From Candidatus Acidianus copahuensis (GTDB lineage: Archaea > Thermoproteota > Thermoprotei_A > Sulfolobales > Sulfolobaceae), in assembly GCF_000632495.1 (NCBI RefSeq), contig NZ_JFZT01000039.1, forward strand, positions 323,815-387,814: a DNA stretch of 64,000 nt, written 5' to 3'. This document shows, piece after piece, positions 40,227 through 49,771 of the stretch. The position numbers were made by a program, and so were the translations under genes. The notes under the pieces were generated by a model. That model ran no database searches and was not told the origin of the DNA. It worked only from the letters and a program-made list of their open reading frames with translations. The first letter of the stretch is position 1; every line of letters starts with the position of its first letter.

Positions 40227-40589
40227 CTAAAAAACAAGAATGCTCTTTGCTGTCGAGCTCTTATACGCGAATTCTGAAACTCCACTTACTTTCACTCCTT
40301 GAATAAGATCTTCCTCTCCTATTCCTTTCACTTTCATTCCAAATTCACATGCAGCTAGCTCTATGTCGTTCTCTCCTAGTTCTATTAAATTGTCAACGTA
40401 GTACTTTAATGGTTTTACGTTTTCTAGCTTGATTTCTTCTAGTCCCTTTTTTGTTATGCCATTCAAACCGTCCATTGTGAAGAACATGTAAATTTTGCTA
40501 CCAGCAGAAACGTAACCTATTGCTGTAATGAACGCCATGTATAGCTTTTCCCTCTCTCCGGATATTATGAAGAAAGCATAATCAGGCAA
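40227..40589 (-). CDS. DsrE-family sulfur carrier-like protein
   Basis: A 120-residue DsrE/DsrE2-like protein: alternating strand-helix pattern, FFTMDGLNGI in the middle, and a single conserved-type cysteine C81 in AACEFGM. DsrE-family proteins pass persulfide sulfur between TusA and redox complexes. The start is a TTG with GGTGAG just upstream, inside the end of the preceding gene (8 bp overlap). It closes the TusA-YeeE-membrane protein-DsrE gene set. Confidence 0.78.
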   Translation of the reverse strand: MPDYAFFIISGEREKLYMAFITAIGYVSAGSKIYMFFTMDGLNGITKKGLEEIKLENVKPLKYYVDNLIELGENDIELAACEFGMKVKGIGEEDLIQGVKVSGVSEFAYKSSTAKSILVF

Positions 40590-41034
40590 GAGTTCTCACC
40601 TTTATAATATTAACTAATGAGTACCAGAACCACATTAAACAAGCTATTAAACAAGTATATCCTGCCAGTCTTATGGTCATATCCCCTCCTATGATTGAAC
40701 TACCTATAGTGAAAAGAGCTATAATTTCAGCAGCTATTGCCAACGGAAAAGCTAAGTCAATACTTCCCTTTCCCTCAGTTAAAAAGCCTTTATCCTTTAC
40801 GTATTTAACAAGGTTATACCAGAACATGCTCAATCCTACAAACACTAAGGAATAACATATCCAAAGATTGGCTACTAAATACCCGTCTAATTGCGCTGGT
40901 ATAACGTAGACGGCGTAATTCCCATGACATAGAGCTATCTGATCTGATCCAACAATGTACACTTCACTAAACCTATACCAGCCCATTGCAAAAAGCGAAA
41001 GTACTAGAGGAGCTAAAACCTTTCTTAAATACAT
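40582..41034 (-). CDS. Four-helix membrane protein of the sulfur cluster
   Basis: 150 residues with about four transmembrane helices. No family recognised. Cysteines C36 and C60 in the first half, and two near CLIACLMWFW, might be of interest in a thiol-handling context. It lies 3 bp after the YeeE stop and overlaps the DsrE-like gene, so it is part of the same message. Confidence 0.65.
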   Translation of the reverse strand: MYLRKVLAPLVLSLFAMGWYRFSEVYIVGSDQIALCHGNYAVYVIPAQLDGYLVANLWICYSLVFVGLSMFWYNLVKYVKDKGFLTEGKGSIDLAFPLAIAAEIIALFTIGSSIIGGDMTIRLAGYTCLIACLMWFWYSLVNIIKVRTLA

Positions 41035-41037
41035 AGC

Positions 41038-42282
41038 CTACAACCTCTCCTGAACCTTTACTGCAAGATATACTCCAGACAACATGCCGAACAGGAATAT
41101 TATTCCGTCATAGCCCAGTTGAGCAAAGTTTGTCCACATCAATCCAACGTTGCAACCTAACGCCATTCTAACGCCTATACCAACGAGGATTCCACCTATA
41201 AAACCTATAAGCAACCTCCTCCTGTCCTTTGGAATTCTTATTTTAAAGTCTCCGCTCAGGAACGAGGAAGTGAAAGCCCCTACACACAACATAACTACCA
41301 TTAATGTGCTAGTATCAACTATTGGAAGAGAGTCGTTGAACCAGGGAGTAGTTATGAACAAGTTTTGTCCAAACATCATCATTATATATTCAAAGAATCT
41401 ACCTCCATCAGACGAAGTGATGACTAAGTAATTAAAAGTATATCCAGCCCCAACTATGAATACAAGAATTATGTCTAAAGCTAAAATAACTGTTGTTAAG
41501 TTTGTCCCATAAGGTTTTCTTAGCAGAATTAAATCCTTTATTTCCTTACTAAGCTTTACCTTTTCTGGAAGAACTGTAGGAGAAGGAAGTCCTAGAGAGT
41601 TCCCAAGCTTTGGGACAGCAAATATTCCTGGAATTCCCCTCTCACCTCTAGCTACCTTATTCCATTTTCTCTTTGTATAAATCTGAAGGTAGATGCCTAA
41701 GAATATTAGTGGGATGGCTAGCATTAATGTTGTGAGGAGTACAGCTTCATTTGAAACAGAATGGAAAATTAAGTAAGGTAAATACTCTACGTATCCTCCG
41801 GCAGTAGTGGATAGAATTCCCTTTTCCATTGTGAAGAGTTGGAATGGCCATATACCTATAGCGAAGATGTAAGTACCAATCATCATGCCGAAGAGTTCTA
41901 TCCAATTCTGCACATAACCAGACGCAGCCCTGTATAGCATTGATAAATTACATCCTCCTGCAAGGGCTGCGCCAAAACCAAATATTGTGGAACCAACTAA
42001 AATATACCACCCACCAAAGTAGTTAAAGTAAAATTGATCACTGCTTGGAATGAATCCAGTAGCTACAAGTAAGCCAGTTCCAAGAGCTGATAGTCCAAAA
42101 AGCAATAGAAGTGCTCCAAATCTCTCAAAACTTTTCGTAGTAAAAATAGATGTCATAGCGTTAACAAAGCAGTAGTTTCCTCTCTGGGCTGCCCAACCCA
42201 GAATAAAGCCGGAGGCAGCAAACACAGCGAAAACAATTGGCCAACCGTAAGAAAAAACGGGTTCAAGGACTTGAGCGGGCAC
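41038..42282 (-). CDS. YeeE/YedE thiosulfate-type transporter (TsuA-like)
   Basis: A 414-residue, multi-helix YeeE/YedE protein with both halves intact: RGNYCF near the start, AGGCNLSMLYR in the first repeat and ALGCNVGLMW in the second. These cysteine sites relay thiosulfate in characterised YeeE. The TusA-like gene lies immediately upstream with no spacing, which reproduces the known TsuA (YeeE)-TsuB (TusA-like) pair for thiosulfate uptake. Transport of thiosulfate is therefore likely. Confidence 0.85.
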   Translation of the reverse strand: MPAQVLEPVFSYGWPIVFAVFAASGFILGWAAQRGNYCFVNAMTSIFTTKSFERFGALLLLFGLSALGTGLLVATGFIPSSDQFYFNYFGGWYILVGSTIFGFGAALAGGCNLSMLYRAASGYVQNWIELFGMMIGTYIFAIGIWPFQLFTMEKGILSTTAGGYVEYLPYLIFHSVSNEAVLLTTLMLAIPLIFLGIYLQIYTKRKWNKVARGERGIPGIFAVPKLGNSLGLPSPTVLPEKVKLSKEIKDLILLRKPYGTNLTTVILALDIILVFIVGAGYTFNYLVITSSDGGRFFEYIMMMFGQNLFITTPWFNDSLPIVDTSTLMVVMLCVGAFTSSFLSGDFKIRIPKDRRRLLIGFIGGILVGIGVRMALGCNVGLMWTNFAQLGYDGIIFLFGMLSGVYLAVKVQERL

Positions 42283-42534
42283 TTAGCCCACCTTTAATAT
42301 TCTGAACTTATATTGTTCACCATCCTTTATGATTTCGTAGGGATATCCGTGAGATTTACATAGAGAAGGTAGAGTAACGTCAACAGCAGGCTGATGATCT
42401 GTAAGAACTTCTAATATTTGTCCTCCCTTCATCTTCTTCAGTTTCTTCTGGGCCTCCATTTCGGGAATAGGACATGATTCACCTCTAACGTCTAGAACTT
42501 GATCGGGATTTCTCGTTGTTAGTTCCGAACCCAC
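42283..42534 (-). CDS. TusA-family sulfur carrier (TsuB-like)
   Basis: An 83-residue TusA protein. C21 in ESCPIPE (the CPxP motif) is the persulfide-carrying cysteine; the two-helix, four-strand pattern and the [10 protein letters not shown] segment are typical. It lies directly before the YeeE gene in the same message. The GTG start at 42534 follows AGGTG, and an ATTTATAAA box lies upstream. It probably accepts sulfur from imported thiosulfate. Confidence 0.9.
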   Translation of the reverse strand: MGSELTTRNPDQVLDVRGESCPIPEMEAQKKLKKMKGGQILEVLTDHQPAVDVTLPSLCKSHGYPYEIIKDGEQYKFRILKVG

Positions 42535-42664
42535 TTTTTCACACCTAAATAAAATAATGAAAATAACGTTTATAAATTTCTCGGATTTATAAGCTCATTA
42601 TTTTATAAGTTGGATAAAAACTTAAAATTTCATAGTATAAAGGGGTAATGTTTATCTTAGCGAT

Positions 42665-43207
42665 CTAGATTCCCATTAAGTAGAGGTAAATCACAACAGA
42701 GATATATACTAAGGATGCAACAATTATCCAAGGCTTTGGATCTTTTATTATCTTGATCTTATGGCTTAACAGAGAGTCAACTGAAAATTCGTTTGAACCA
42801 TATAGAATTAAGTATACATCAACTGCCATCATTAACAAGTTTATACCATATTCCTCTGCTCCAGTCCATGCTGCTGAAAGAAAGTAAATTAAGTTGGTAT
42901 AAAAGGCTGCAGTAGCAGCCATTCTAGTAGTCAAACCTAAGAAAAGAAGAGTACCGAAAGTTATCTCTCCTATCATTACTAGTTGACCAGTAAGAATAGG
43001 ATGAGGAAAAGCAACAGCGTAAAGGAAGCCCTTTATGATCGAACCTTGAGAGAAGTAAAGTATAGTAAAACCTATGTACGAGTTAGAATTAGGGTTTAGG
43101 AAGCCAGGATTGAGCAATTTATCAAATACCCCTGCATTAATCCATATTGACGCTACGATTAACCTCATAGCCACTTCCCAAAAGGACACAGAACTTACTC
43201 TACTCAC
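42665..43207 (-). CDS. DoxD-like thiosulfate:quinone oxidoreductase subunit
   Basis: A 180-residue membrane protein with four helices, matching DoxD/DoxX-type subunits ([20 protein letters not shown], then [20 protein letters not shown]). In Acidianus, DoxD and DoxA form thiosulfate:quinone oxidoreductase, which turns thiosulfate into tetrathionate. No DoxA gene is seen next to it; the unrelated membrane and propeller genes upstream may provide the partner. The GTG start overlaps the upstream stop by 8 bp. Confidence 0.75.
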   Translation of the reverse strand: MSRVSSVSFWEVAMRLIVASIWINAGVFDKLLNPGFLNPNSNSYIGFTILYFSQGSIIKGFLYAVAFPHPILTGQLVMIGEITFGTLLFLGLTTRMAATAAFYTNLIYFLSAAWTGAEEYGINLLMMAVDVYLILYGSNEFSVDSLLSHKIKIIKDPKPWIIVASLVYISVVIYLYLMGI

Positions 43208-44111
43208 CTTGTAGCACCCTATTTAACCTTTTCGAGATCAAGTAAATATAATATATTGAAATCCCTAGCATTAATCCTCCTAAGATCATTGGAGAGACCA
43301 AGTTTAATACCTGTAAGATTCCACCTGTCCATGCTCCTGCTATAAAAGTTCCATATTTCCAGGCTAATCCCTTTGTTAAAGGTAAAGTTCCTGAAGCTAA
43401 GTATAGCAAGGAATTAATAGCCGTTGGGGTTAAACAACATATTCCAGCAATAGTTCCTAGTGAAGGAACAGAGGCAGTCAAAAATCCTCCAGCTGTACTT
43501 AAGGAGTAAATCCTCATGCTCTTTGGCACAGGGAAACTGTAGATATTAGCTGATACGTAAACGAGAGAAACTAAATAATAGGAAAGTATCATGGATATTG
43601 TAAGGAAAAAGTCCACTGCGAAACCAAGCAGTATTAAAGGTAAGTTAATAACCAAATATGCAGATCCCAATGGGATTACGTTAATTCCCTCTCCCAAGTA
43701 GGTAATGGCGGTTAAGTCTAGAAAGTATTGACTAACGTTTAAGTTAGGTATTAGTAGAATTCCAGAAACTACGAGGTAAGAAATTAGGTAAGATAAAAAG
43801 TAACCGATTACTAACCATCTACCTAAGCTATCCTTAGTTACTGCCTTTATGACTGATCTTGGTCTCATTGGTCCAGTAACTAGGATAAATCTTCCCTTTT
43901 TGATTCTGAAGATTATCATACCAATGACTATTGATACTGCTATAACGATCACGACAAATATTAGAAAGGGTAAAAGAAACGTGGACCTACCAGTATCTGC
44001 TAATGGAGAATACCAAATACTATAAATTCTTGCTCCATTCACAATTATTGGAGCTATAACTGTTGCTTCAAAGAAAATGAAATAATAGAAAAAAGGGTTT
44101 AATGCCTTCAT
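43200..44111 (-). CDS. Polytopic membrane protein of the DoxD operon
   Basis: 303 residues with about seven helices. No family recognised. It has [20 protein letters not shown] with two adjacent cysteines inside a membrane region. It starts 8 bp after the propeller gene and overlaps the DoxD-like gene; an AGGTGAT ribosome site precedes the ATG. By context it is a membrane component of a sulfur-oxidising or -transporting complex, but this is inference. Confidence 0.65.
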   Translation of the reverse strand: MKALNPFFYYFIFFEATVIAPIIVNGARIYSIWYSPLADTGRSTFLLPFLIFVVIVIAVSIVIGMIIFRIKKGRFILVTGPMRPRSVIKAVTKDSLGRWLVIGYFLSYLISYLVVSGILLIPNLNVSQYFLDLTAITYLGEGINVIPLGSAYLVINLPLILLGFAVDFFLTISMILSYYLVSLVYVSANIYSFPVPKSMRIYSLSTAGGFLTASVPSLGTIAGICCLTPTAINSLLYLASGTLPLTKGLAWKYGTFIAGAWTGGILQVLNLVSPMILGGLMLGISIYYIYLISKRLNRVLQGE

Positions 44112-44119
44112 TCGATCAC

Positions 44120-45319
44120 CTAGCAGTGGAGTCCAGTAACTGGGGGTAACATCACGTTATCAACTAGATATGTAGCCGTGCTTTGTTGCAGAGGTAATAC
44201 TATAGCTGGAGCTGTAGTAAGGGGAACCTCATATGCTACGCTAAAAGTGCTTAACGAAATCAAGACTATCATACCTCCAGTTTTAACGTTTCCATGTATT
44301 ACTACATATGCGTAACTCCCACCTGGAGTTAGACCTATCTCTGCTAGTCCTGGAGAGGAAGTGGAAGGTAAAGTTATCGTATTACTTACGGTGAAGGACG
44401 ACGTTGATATTACTACCACTTCATTCTCGTTAGCTGCAGCCTCTAAGTAGTAGTCACCGTTAGGTGTGAAAGTTCCTCTCTGGGGGATTAACCCGCTAGG
44501 CATTTTTACCATTCCCTGGAACGTTAAGCTAGGCAATGAGTAAAAACCTATGGAATCGTTTCCAGCAAACTCAACTGCTAGCATTGTGCCCTGTACGTTA
44601 GGACTTAGCATATAAGGCTGAGATCCAGGGGATGCCGAAAGTACTTTGACAACCGATCCATTGCTTGGATTAATTTCATCAATACTATTATTAAATCTCA
44701 TAGGTACTAGTAAGTAATTCCCTGATGGGCTCCATCTTATATCACATGGATAATACGTCCTACCTGTAGGTGATACAAAAGTATCAGTCCAAACAACCTG
44801 TAACGTTCTTGTATTTATTACCTCAACTATTCCGTTTGGTCCGTCTGCTATTGCTACGTATTCGCCGTTCGGAGAATACGCTACGCCTATAAAGCCTATC
44901 TTATCTCCGACGCTAAACGTCTTTACGGTTTTTTGTGTAGTAGCGTTTACCACAAATACTGTTCCATTATTTAACGGCATAAAAACTACCTTTCCTTGGG
45001 ATAAACTCATGTTGTATGGCATTTCTTCCCAATAGAACACTTGGTCTGGAACGTTAGGTGAAATATTTACTACATGTTGGAAACCCAGAAAGCTATCGGT
45101 TGTCGAGAACGGATTAATCACCATAGAAATCCCCTTTTGAGTTAATACTAAGAGGTCGAAATTAGTGAAAACCTTAGATGTAGGAGAGGTCGAGATTGAG
45201 GAAGTTATAGGACTTTTTACACTCGTTGTTGATGGGGTATGTAGCATTAGGTAAGCTCCGCCGAAGCCTACAGCAATTATTACAATGAAACCAGCGAGCA
45301 AAATTAACTTATAATTCAT
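44120..45319 (-). CDS. Membrane-anchored beta-propeller protein
   Basis: 399 residues: an N-terminal membrane anchor (about 4-26), a Thr/Ser/Pro linker (about 28-50), then a seven-bladed YVTN/WD-like propeller outside the cell ([42 protein letters not shown]). Only two cysteines are present, one in the blade YYPCDIRW and one in the last residue. It starts the operon with the membrane protein and DoxD-like gene; a TTTTATAAG box gives a leaderless message. It could bind a periplasmic sulfur compound or act as a complex subunit. Confidence 0.72.
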   Translation of the reverse strand: MNYKLILLAGFIVIIAVGFGGAYLMLHTPSTTSVKSPITSSISTSPTSKVFTNFDLLVLTQKGISMVINPFSTTDSFLGFQHVVNISPNVPDQVFYWEEMPYNMSLSQGKVVFMPLNNGTVFVVNATTQKTVKTFSVGDKIGFIGVAYSPNGEYVAIADGPNGIVEVINTRTLQVVWTDTFVSPTGRTYYPCDIRWSPSGNYLLVPMRFNNSIDEINPSNGSVVKVLSASPGSQPYMLSPNVQGTMLAVEFAGNDSIGFYSLPSLTFQGMVKMPSGLIPQRGTFTPNGDYYLEAAANENEVVVISTSSFTVSNTITLPSTSSPGLAEIGLTPGGSYAYVVIHGNVKTGGMIVLISLSTFSVAYEVPLTTAPAIVLPLQQSTATYLVDNVMLPPVTGLHC

Positions 45320-45395
45320 AAAGAAAACAACGAAAATAACTTATAAAAGCTTATTGGACTTTTAAACCCTTATTGTAGTTGATTGTAAAGAAACA

Positions 45396-45728
45396 TTATA
45401 TTGTAATAATCAAGTCCACTTTATCTATTACCGCTTTATAGAAGTCAGGGAAACAACCTATTTTTGCCTCGTCTATAAGTTTTCCTGCCAAGTCCCTCAT
45501 ATAAGTACACTGATCGCACGCCTGCAAATATATTTGCTTCTCTTTAGATAATTTTCCAAGCCTTTCCGCTAGCGGATTTCCCTTGATTAGTAAGTATACG
45601 TTATTATCTATAAAGAACATTCCAACAACTTCAACTCCATGTCTTCCTTCCTCTATTTGAGGTACTATCATCTGTCCAAGTATGTAGTTTCCTAGGGAGG
45701 ATTCAACTAAGTAAGCTACTCTTTTCAA
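45396..45728 (-). CDS. DsrE-like protein with CxxC
   Basis: A 110-residue DsrE-type protein. C71 and C74 (ACDQC) and C92 (IGCFPDFY) are candidate sulfur-binding residues. The N-terminal AYLVESSLGNYILGQM and GMFFIDNNVYLL fit the DsrE fold. It overlaps the preceding gene by 26 bp. It lies in the same short operon as the TusA-fusion protein. Confidence 0.72.
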   Translation of the reverse strand: MKRVAYLVESSLGNYILGQMIVPQIEEGRHGVEVVGMFFIDNNVYLLIKGNPLAERLGKLSKEKQIYLQACDQCTYMRDLAGKLIDEAKIGCFPDFYKAVIDKVDLIITI

Positions 45729-46065
45729 GGATCTTCACCAACTCCTGAGCAGTTTGCTGAGATAACTCATTTACTTGGAATCCCCTTATCTCCTTAAGGA
45801 GATCAACAGCGTTATTTGTCTTAAGCCTTCTATCCTTGAATGCCTCGCATAAAGCCTCTAACGTTATTATAACCAGTGGACACTCGTTTGATGTATACGC
45901 CAATTCCAAGGGAGGTTTATAGTATATAGAAAAATGCCTCCCTTGTACTTCTGCATCTCCTAGCTTTTTATAATCTTTAGGAGGTTTACTTTGTCTAAAC
46001 AGTCTCCTCATTAGGAAATCCGATGCGTAAACTCTTTTTATATTACAACCACAAGAATCAATCAT
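45703..46065 (-). CDS. Cysteine-containing hypothetical protein of the sulfur cluster, 120 aa
   Basis: No family recognised. It starts with MIDSCGC and has further cysteines at NECPL and EALCEA; the C-terminal half is helical. It starts 2 bp after the TusA-fusion gene and overlaps the DsrE-like gene by 26 bp, so the three are coupled. A persulfide or metal role is possible from the N-terminal CGC but is not shown. Confidence 0.6.
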   Translation of the reverse strand: MIDSCGCNIKRVYASDFLMRRLFRQSKPPKDYKKLGDAEVQGRHFSIYYKPPLELAYTSNECPLVIITLEALCEAFKDRRLKTNNAVDLLKEIRGFQVNELSQQTAQELVKILEKSSLLS

Positions 46066-46067
46066 AA

Positions 46068-47045
46068 CTAAATTGAGTATTTGTCTATAATAAGTTTTGA
46101 TGTTTTTAGATAATATACATTAAATGTTCCTTCTTCCTCAGAGAGATCGTTAACTGCATCATCGTCAAACAGTTTGGTATTTCCTCTTTCAAGTCTAGCT
46201 GCTAGCAGCTTTCCGTCGTTTTCTATTGCAGTGAGGAGCCACCCTCTACCTTGCGAAGCAGCAACAATAAGTGTTAATCCTGGATAATTCAAAATTTCTG
46301 GGGAAAAGTTCTGCATTGTTTTTTGTTTCTCTATCTTATCGAAGTAAACGTAAAGTCTAGCTAAAGATCCTTCGTTTCTTATGAGGTTTTTTATATCTTC
46401 CAAGGAGAAGTTGTTCTCCTTCCATTCCATCCTACTAAGGTAAATAATAAAAGACGCGTAATCTCCCTTATTGCGAACCTCATATCTACAGTTAAAAACT
46501 TTAGCAACCTCAGGAAGAGTGTAAAATATTGCTGCAGGGTGATCTGTTAGAACCTCTATAACGTCGTAAGGAGACGACTTAAGTATAGCCTTTTTTGTCT
46601 CTATCTCGGGTATAGGGCAAGTTGTACCTCTTAGATCCAATGTCTTAGAAATTCTAGGACTTAGAGCGTTCATTAGGAGGACGCTCCCTGAACTGGAATT
46701 TGTTTGCGCATGCAAATACTTTGAGTACTCTTCTAGGTTTTTTGTAATTTTACCTAAAATTATTCTAGAGGCAAAGCTAGCTATCCCCTCGTAATCAAGT
46801 TCTGCTGTTATCTTTCCCTTAATATTGCTAAACGTAACTGTTATTGAGAATTTCCCATTTTCTTCCAATATTTTTACTGAGTCCTTTGTAGTCCAGGCAA
46901 ATACCCAATAATCCTTCCCTAACCACCTAAACCTAGCGACGTAGCCGTAGTCTAACGCTTTTAAATCTTTAAGTAGATAGAATTTCCAGCTTTTTCTGAG
47001 ATCCAGTAGAGGTTCATAACTATCATTGTAAATATTAGCCTTCAT
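46068..47045 (-). CDS. TusA domain embedded in a larger protein, 325 aa
   Basis: Residues about 135-206 are a complete TusA domain with C143 in TTCPIPE and the [10 protein letters not shown] segment, close to the stand-alone TusA at 42283-42534. It is flanked by an N-terminal domain (1-115) with an alternating-strand pattern that faintly recalls SRPBCC/CoxG-type proteins, and by a C-terminal 115-residue alpha/beta domain ([30 protein letters not shown]) that I do not recognise. A TusA module in the middle of a protein is unusual. It is the first gene of the three-gene operon with a cysteine-rich protein and DsrE. Confidence 0.72.
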   Translation of the reverse strand: MKANIYNDSYEPLLDLRKSWKFYLLKDLKALDYGYVARFRWLGKDYWVFAWTTKDSVKILEENGKFSITVTFSNIKGKITAELDYEGIASFASRIILGKITKNLEEYSKYLHAQTNSSSGSVLLMNALSPRISKTLDLRGTTCPIPEIETKKAILKSSPYDVIEVLTDHPAAIFYTLPEVAKVFNCRYEVRNKGDYASFIIYLSRMEWKENNFSLEDIKNLIRNEGSLARLYVYFDKIEKQKTMQNFSPEILNYPGLTLIVAASQGRGWLLTAIENDGKLLAARLERGNTKLFDDDAVNDLSEEEGTFNVYYLKTSKLIIDKYSI

Positions 47046-47151
47046 AGAGTAACCTTAGAAGCCAAATTTATAAGCTTTTTTTCTTTTATTAAAAATTTTG
47101 TTAAAGAACAGTTAACCCTAAAAATATAAAGGTTAATTAGAAATTAAACTC

Positions 47152-47394
47152 ATGAGAGTAGAGTTAAACTTGGTAGGGTTATGCTGTGCTGTTCCCCAAC
47201 TTTTAGCATATTCTAAGATTAAAAAATTGAAAGAAGGAGATGTTCTAGAAATCGTAGTTGAAAAAGGAAGTTCGCAGGAGAGGGATATAGTTAATTTAAT
47301 TGAATACTTTAAACTAGATGTAACAAGGAGAGAGAACGGAGATGAAGTTAGGTACACTCTTAAAATTGATAAAGCGATCTTATCTAACAATTGA
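47152..47394 (+). CDS. Divergent TusA-like protein (CCAVP motif)
   Basis: An 80-residue TusA-fold protein. The motif position reads GLCCAVPQL (C11, C12) instead of CPxP: the catalytic-position cysteine is kept, the first proline is alanine, and a second cysteine precedes it. Possibly it carries sulfur with altered reactivity. It is divergent from the TusA-fusion operon. AAATATAAAG about 27 bp before the ATG gives a leaderless message. Confidence 0.7.
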   Translation: MRVELNLVGLCCAVPQLLAYSKIKKLKEGDVLEIVVEKGSSQERDIVNLIEYFKLDVTRRENGDEVRYTLKIDKAILSNN

Positions 47395-47707
47395 AGTTCA
47401 TATCACATTTAATATTTATTATCTTATTTTGTTGAAAGTAATCTTTAGATTCTATAATATTAGGATATCCTTTACAAAGGAGATCGAAGTATCTTATTCA
47501 ATATTAATCATCATTTAGTGAATCTATTACAATTAATTTTATAAATAGTTAATTTCATAGAATACGAAGAAATTTACGTAATCTTAATCGCGGAATTTAC
47601 TCAATTCATGAGCTTTTAATTAGACCTCAATTCGATCTTAAAGAGATAAAAGTAGGTTTAAAATTTTTTGAAACATTATTTAAATTCTTTTCCCCAAGAT
47701 GTAAACT
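47395..47707. other. AT-rich intergenic region
   Basis: 313 bp between the TusA-like and peroxiredoxin genes, without ORFs of note. Its right end holds an ATTTAAAT box about 25 bp before the peroxiredoxin ATG. I see nothing else in it. Confidence 0.45.
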
Positions 47708-48175
47708 ATGGTTGAAATAAATCAAAAAGCACCTGATGTAGAACTCGTGGATACAGATTTAAAGAAAGTTAAAATCTCGGATTTTAGAGGAAAGGTAGTA
47801 GTAATCGCATTTTATCCTGGAGCTTTTACATCAGTCTGCACAAAGGAGATGTGCACTTTTAGGGATTCCATGTCTAAATTTAACGAGATTAACGCTACGG
47901 TTGTTGGCATTAGCGTAGATCCTCCGTTTAGCAACAAGGCTTTTAAAGATCAGAACAAGTTAAATTTCACAATACTCAGCGACTATAATAGGGAAGCAGT
48001 TAAGCAATTTGGCATACCGATGGAATTTCCTTTTCTACCAGGTTACGTTACAGCTAAGAGATCTGTTTTCGTTCTAGACAAGGAAGGCAAAATAAGGTAT
48101 AAGTGGGTATCAGACGATCCTGGAAAGGAACCAAACTATAAGGAAATAGAAGAAGTTGTTAGAAATTTGTCTTAA
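47708..48175 (+). CDS. bcp: Peroxiredoxin (Bcp/AhpC-TSA family)
   Basis: A 155-residue thiol peroxidase that reduces hydrogen peroxide and organic peroxides. The peroxidatic cysteine is C44 in FTSVCTKEMC; C49, five residues on, is the resolving cysteine of the alpha-2-type Bcp enzymes. FYPGAFT and PFLPGYVTAKRSVFVLDKEG are family features. Cytoplasmic. It is convergent with the TPP enzyme gene, with adjacent stops. Confidence 0.93.
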   Translation: MVEINQKAPDVELVDTDLKKVKISDFRGKVVVIAFYPGAFTSVCTKEMCTFRDSMSKFNEINATVVGISVDPPFSNKAFKDQNKLNFTILSDYNREAVKQFGIPMEFPFLPGYVTAKRSVFVLDKEGKIRYKWVSDDPGKEPNYKEIEEVVRNLS

Positions 48176-49771
48176 CTACCTAGTTTTTTCTACTATAACT
48201 TGAACTACAGCTATTTTTCCCTTCTTAACCTCTTGAATTCCCTCAGTTAAGGCAAGTTCAATCTCGTCTATACTTTCCACTAGTCTAAAGTAACCGTTGA
48301 AAGCTTTTACAGTTCCGCCTATGTCGTATCTCTTAAAGTCTGCGCCAGGAAATACCTTTTTCGCCTTGGCTAATCCTTCAGGGTAAACCTCTTCCACTGC
48401 CTCTGCTGTAGCTAACCATCCACCGTTATCGTATATTACCACAAGAGAAGGAATTTGAGCGTAGTAGAACGCTTCTGGAACTCCAAATATGAACGAGCCA
48501 TCCCCAACAGTGGTTATGACGTCCTTTCCCGTGGCCATCTTATATCCTATTGTTGAACCTAAAGCCCATCCTAAGTGGCCTTCTGAGAGATCTCCATAAT
48601 ATTCGTCAAAACTCAATTTACAATATTTAGGATTAAGAGGATATTCATCGATTATAGTAGCGTTGATCTTCTCCCTTATTTTACCTATATAATATGAGAG
48701 AACCTTGGGATGGATCTTCCTCTCTAGTTTCAGAGACTGGATTTCTTCCTCCCTTTTCTTATCTTGAAGACTCTTTTCTTCTAGAATTTTTGCTTTTCTT
48801 TCTTCGTTTTTAATGTCAAGTTGGTCGAAGAAAGCAGAAGGAGTAGACTGAATGCAAAGATCGCACGGAAATCCGTAAAATGGTATATAGGAGTACGAAG
48901 GTTCAACGTCTACCTTAATTACTTTTCCTTCAACCTTTTCCCTCTTTGGGATCCAAGGCACTTCTACTTCAACTGCAATCAAGAGATCCGAATCACTAAC
49001 ACTCCTTGAAATTGCCATTGGTCCATCAGTTGGGTAGTTTACCGTTTCCCCCACGTAGTTTATTACTGGAATACCTGACGAATCAGCGAACCGTTTTAAA
49101 GAGTTAAACCACTCCTTTCTTCTTCCAGCTCTCCACGTAATTATCACAGGGTTCTCAGCCTCCTCTATCAACCTCTTAGCTTTTTCTACACTTTCTCTTG
49201 TAGGTCCAGGTTCAAAGCTCGCTGCATTTACTTTTCTTTCCTTTGCTTCAGCTATGCTTACTTCTCTGGGAATCTCAACGTAAACTGGGCCTTTCGGTTC
49301 ACTTGTGGCTATTTGTATTGCTCTAGAAACAACCTCTGGTATTTGATTTGGGTCCCTGACCTCAAAATCCCACTTCACCCACTGCCTTAATATTCCACCT
49401 TGATCTTTTGCCTCTTGAGTCCAGTGAATCCTTAAGTTTCTACTGGCCACACTTCCGGATTCTGTGTAAGGAGACCTCCCAGCGATCACGATTAGTGGAA
49501 TCCTTGAAGTATAAGCGTTAATTATTATGCCTAGGGCATTAGCTGTCCCAGGAACTGTGTGAACTGCAACAGTACCTATCTTACCTCCTAGAGAATAGCC
49601 CAGAGCTGCGGACGCAGCAGTTATCTCGTGAGGTATGACCTCAAACTCGGGGAGAGAGGGATCCTCGACCTTTTGTTCTATGAACGCTGCGTAATCTGTT
49701 CCAGAAACCATAAATATCCTATCAATTCCCCTTTCCTTCAAGAGTTTTAAGAAGAGCCTCGTCGCGTTCAT
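48176..49771 (-). CDS. TPP-dependent enzyme, acetolactate synthase-like
   Basis: A 531-residue TPP enzyme. E49 (in IPHEITAAS) is the activating glutamate; VGDGSFIFGVPEAFYYAQIP to DNGGW binds TPP. It differs clearly from the pox-like protein at 33196 and lacks the regulatory-subunit gene of true acetolactate synthase. A 2-oxoacid decarboxylase or lyase role is likely; substrate unknown. Its ATG overlaps the M20 gene stop by 4 bp (ATGA), so the two are coupled. Confidence 0.8.
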   Translation of the reverse strand: MNATRLFLKLLKERGIDRIFMVSGTDYAAFIEQKVEDPSLPEFEVIPHEITAASAALGYSLGGKIGTVAVHTVPGTANALGIIINAYTSRIPLIVIAGRSPYTESGSVASRNLRIHWTQEAKDQGGILRQWVKWDFEVRDPNQIPEVVSRAIQIATSEPKGPVYVEIPREVSIAEAKERKVNAASFEPGPTRESVEKAKRLIEEAENPVIITWRAGRRKEWFNSLKRFADSSGIPVINYVGETVNYPTDGPMAISRSVSDSDLLIAVEVEVPWIPKREKVEGKVIKVDVEPSYSYIPFYGFPCDLCIQSTPSAFFDQLDIKNEERKAKILEEKSLQDKKREEEIQSLKLERKIHPKVLSYYIGKIREKINATIIDEYPLNPKYCKLSFDEYYGDLSEGHLGWALGSTIGYKMATGKDVITTVGDGSFIFGVPEAFYYAQIPSLVVIYDNGGWLATAEAVEEVYPEGLAKAKKVFPGADFKRYDIGGTVKAFNGYFRLVESIDEIELALTEGIQEVKKGKIAVVQVIVEKTR

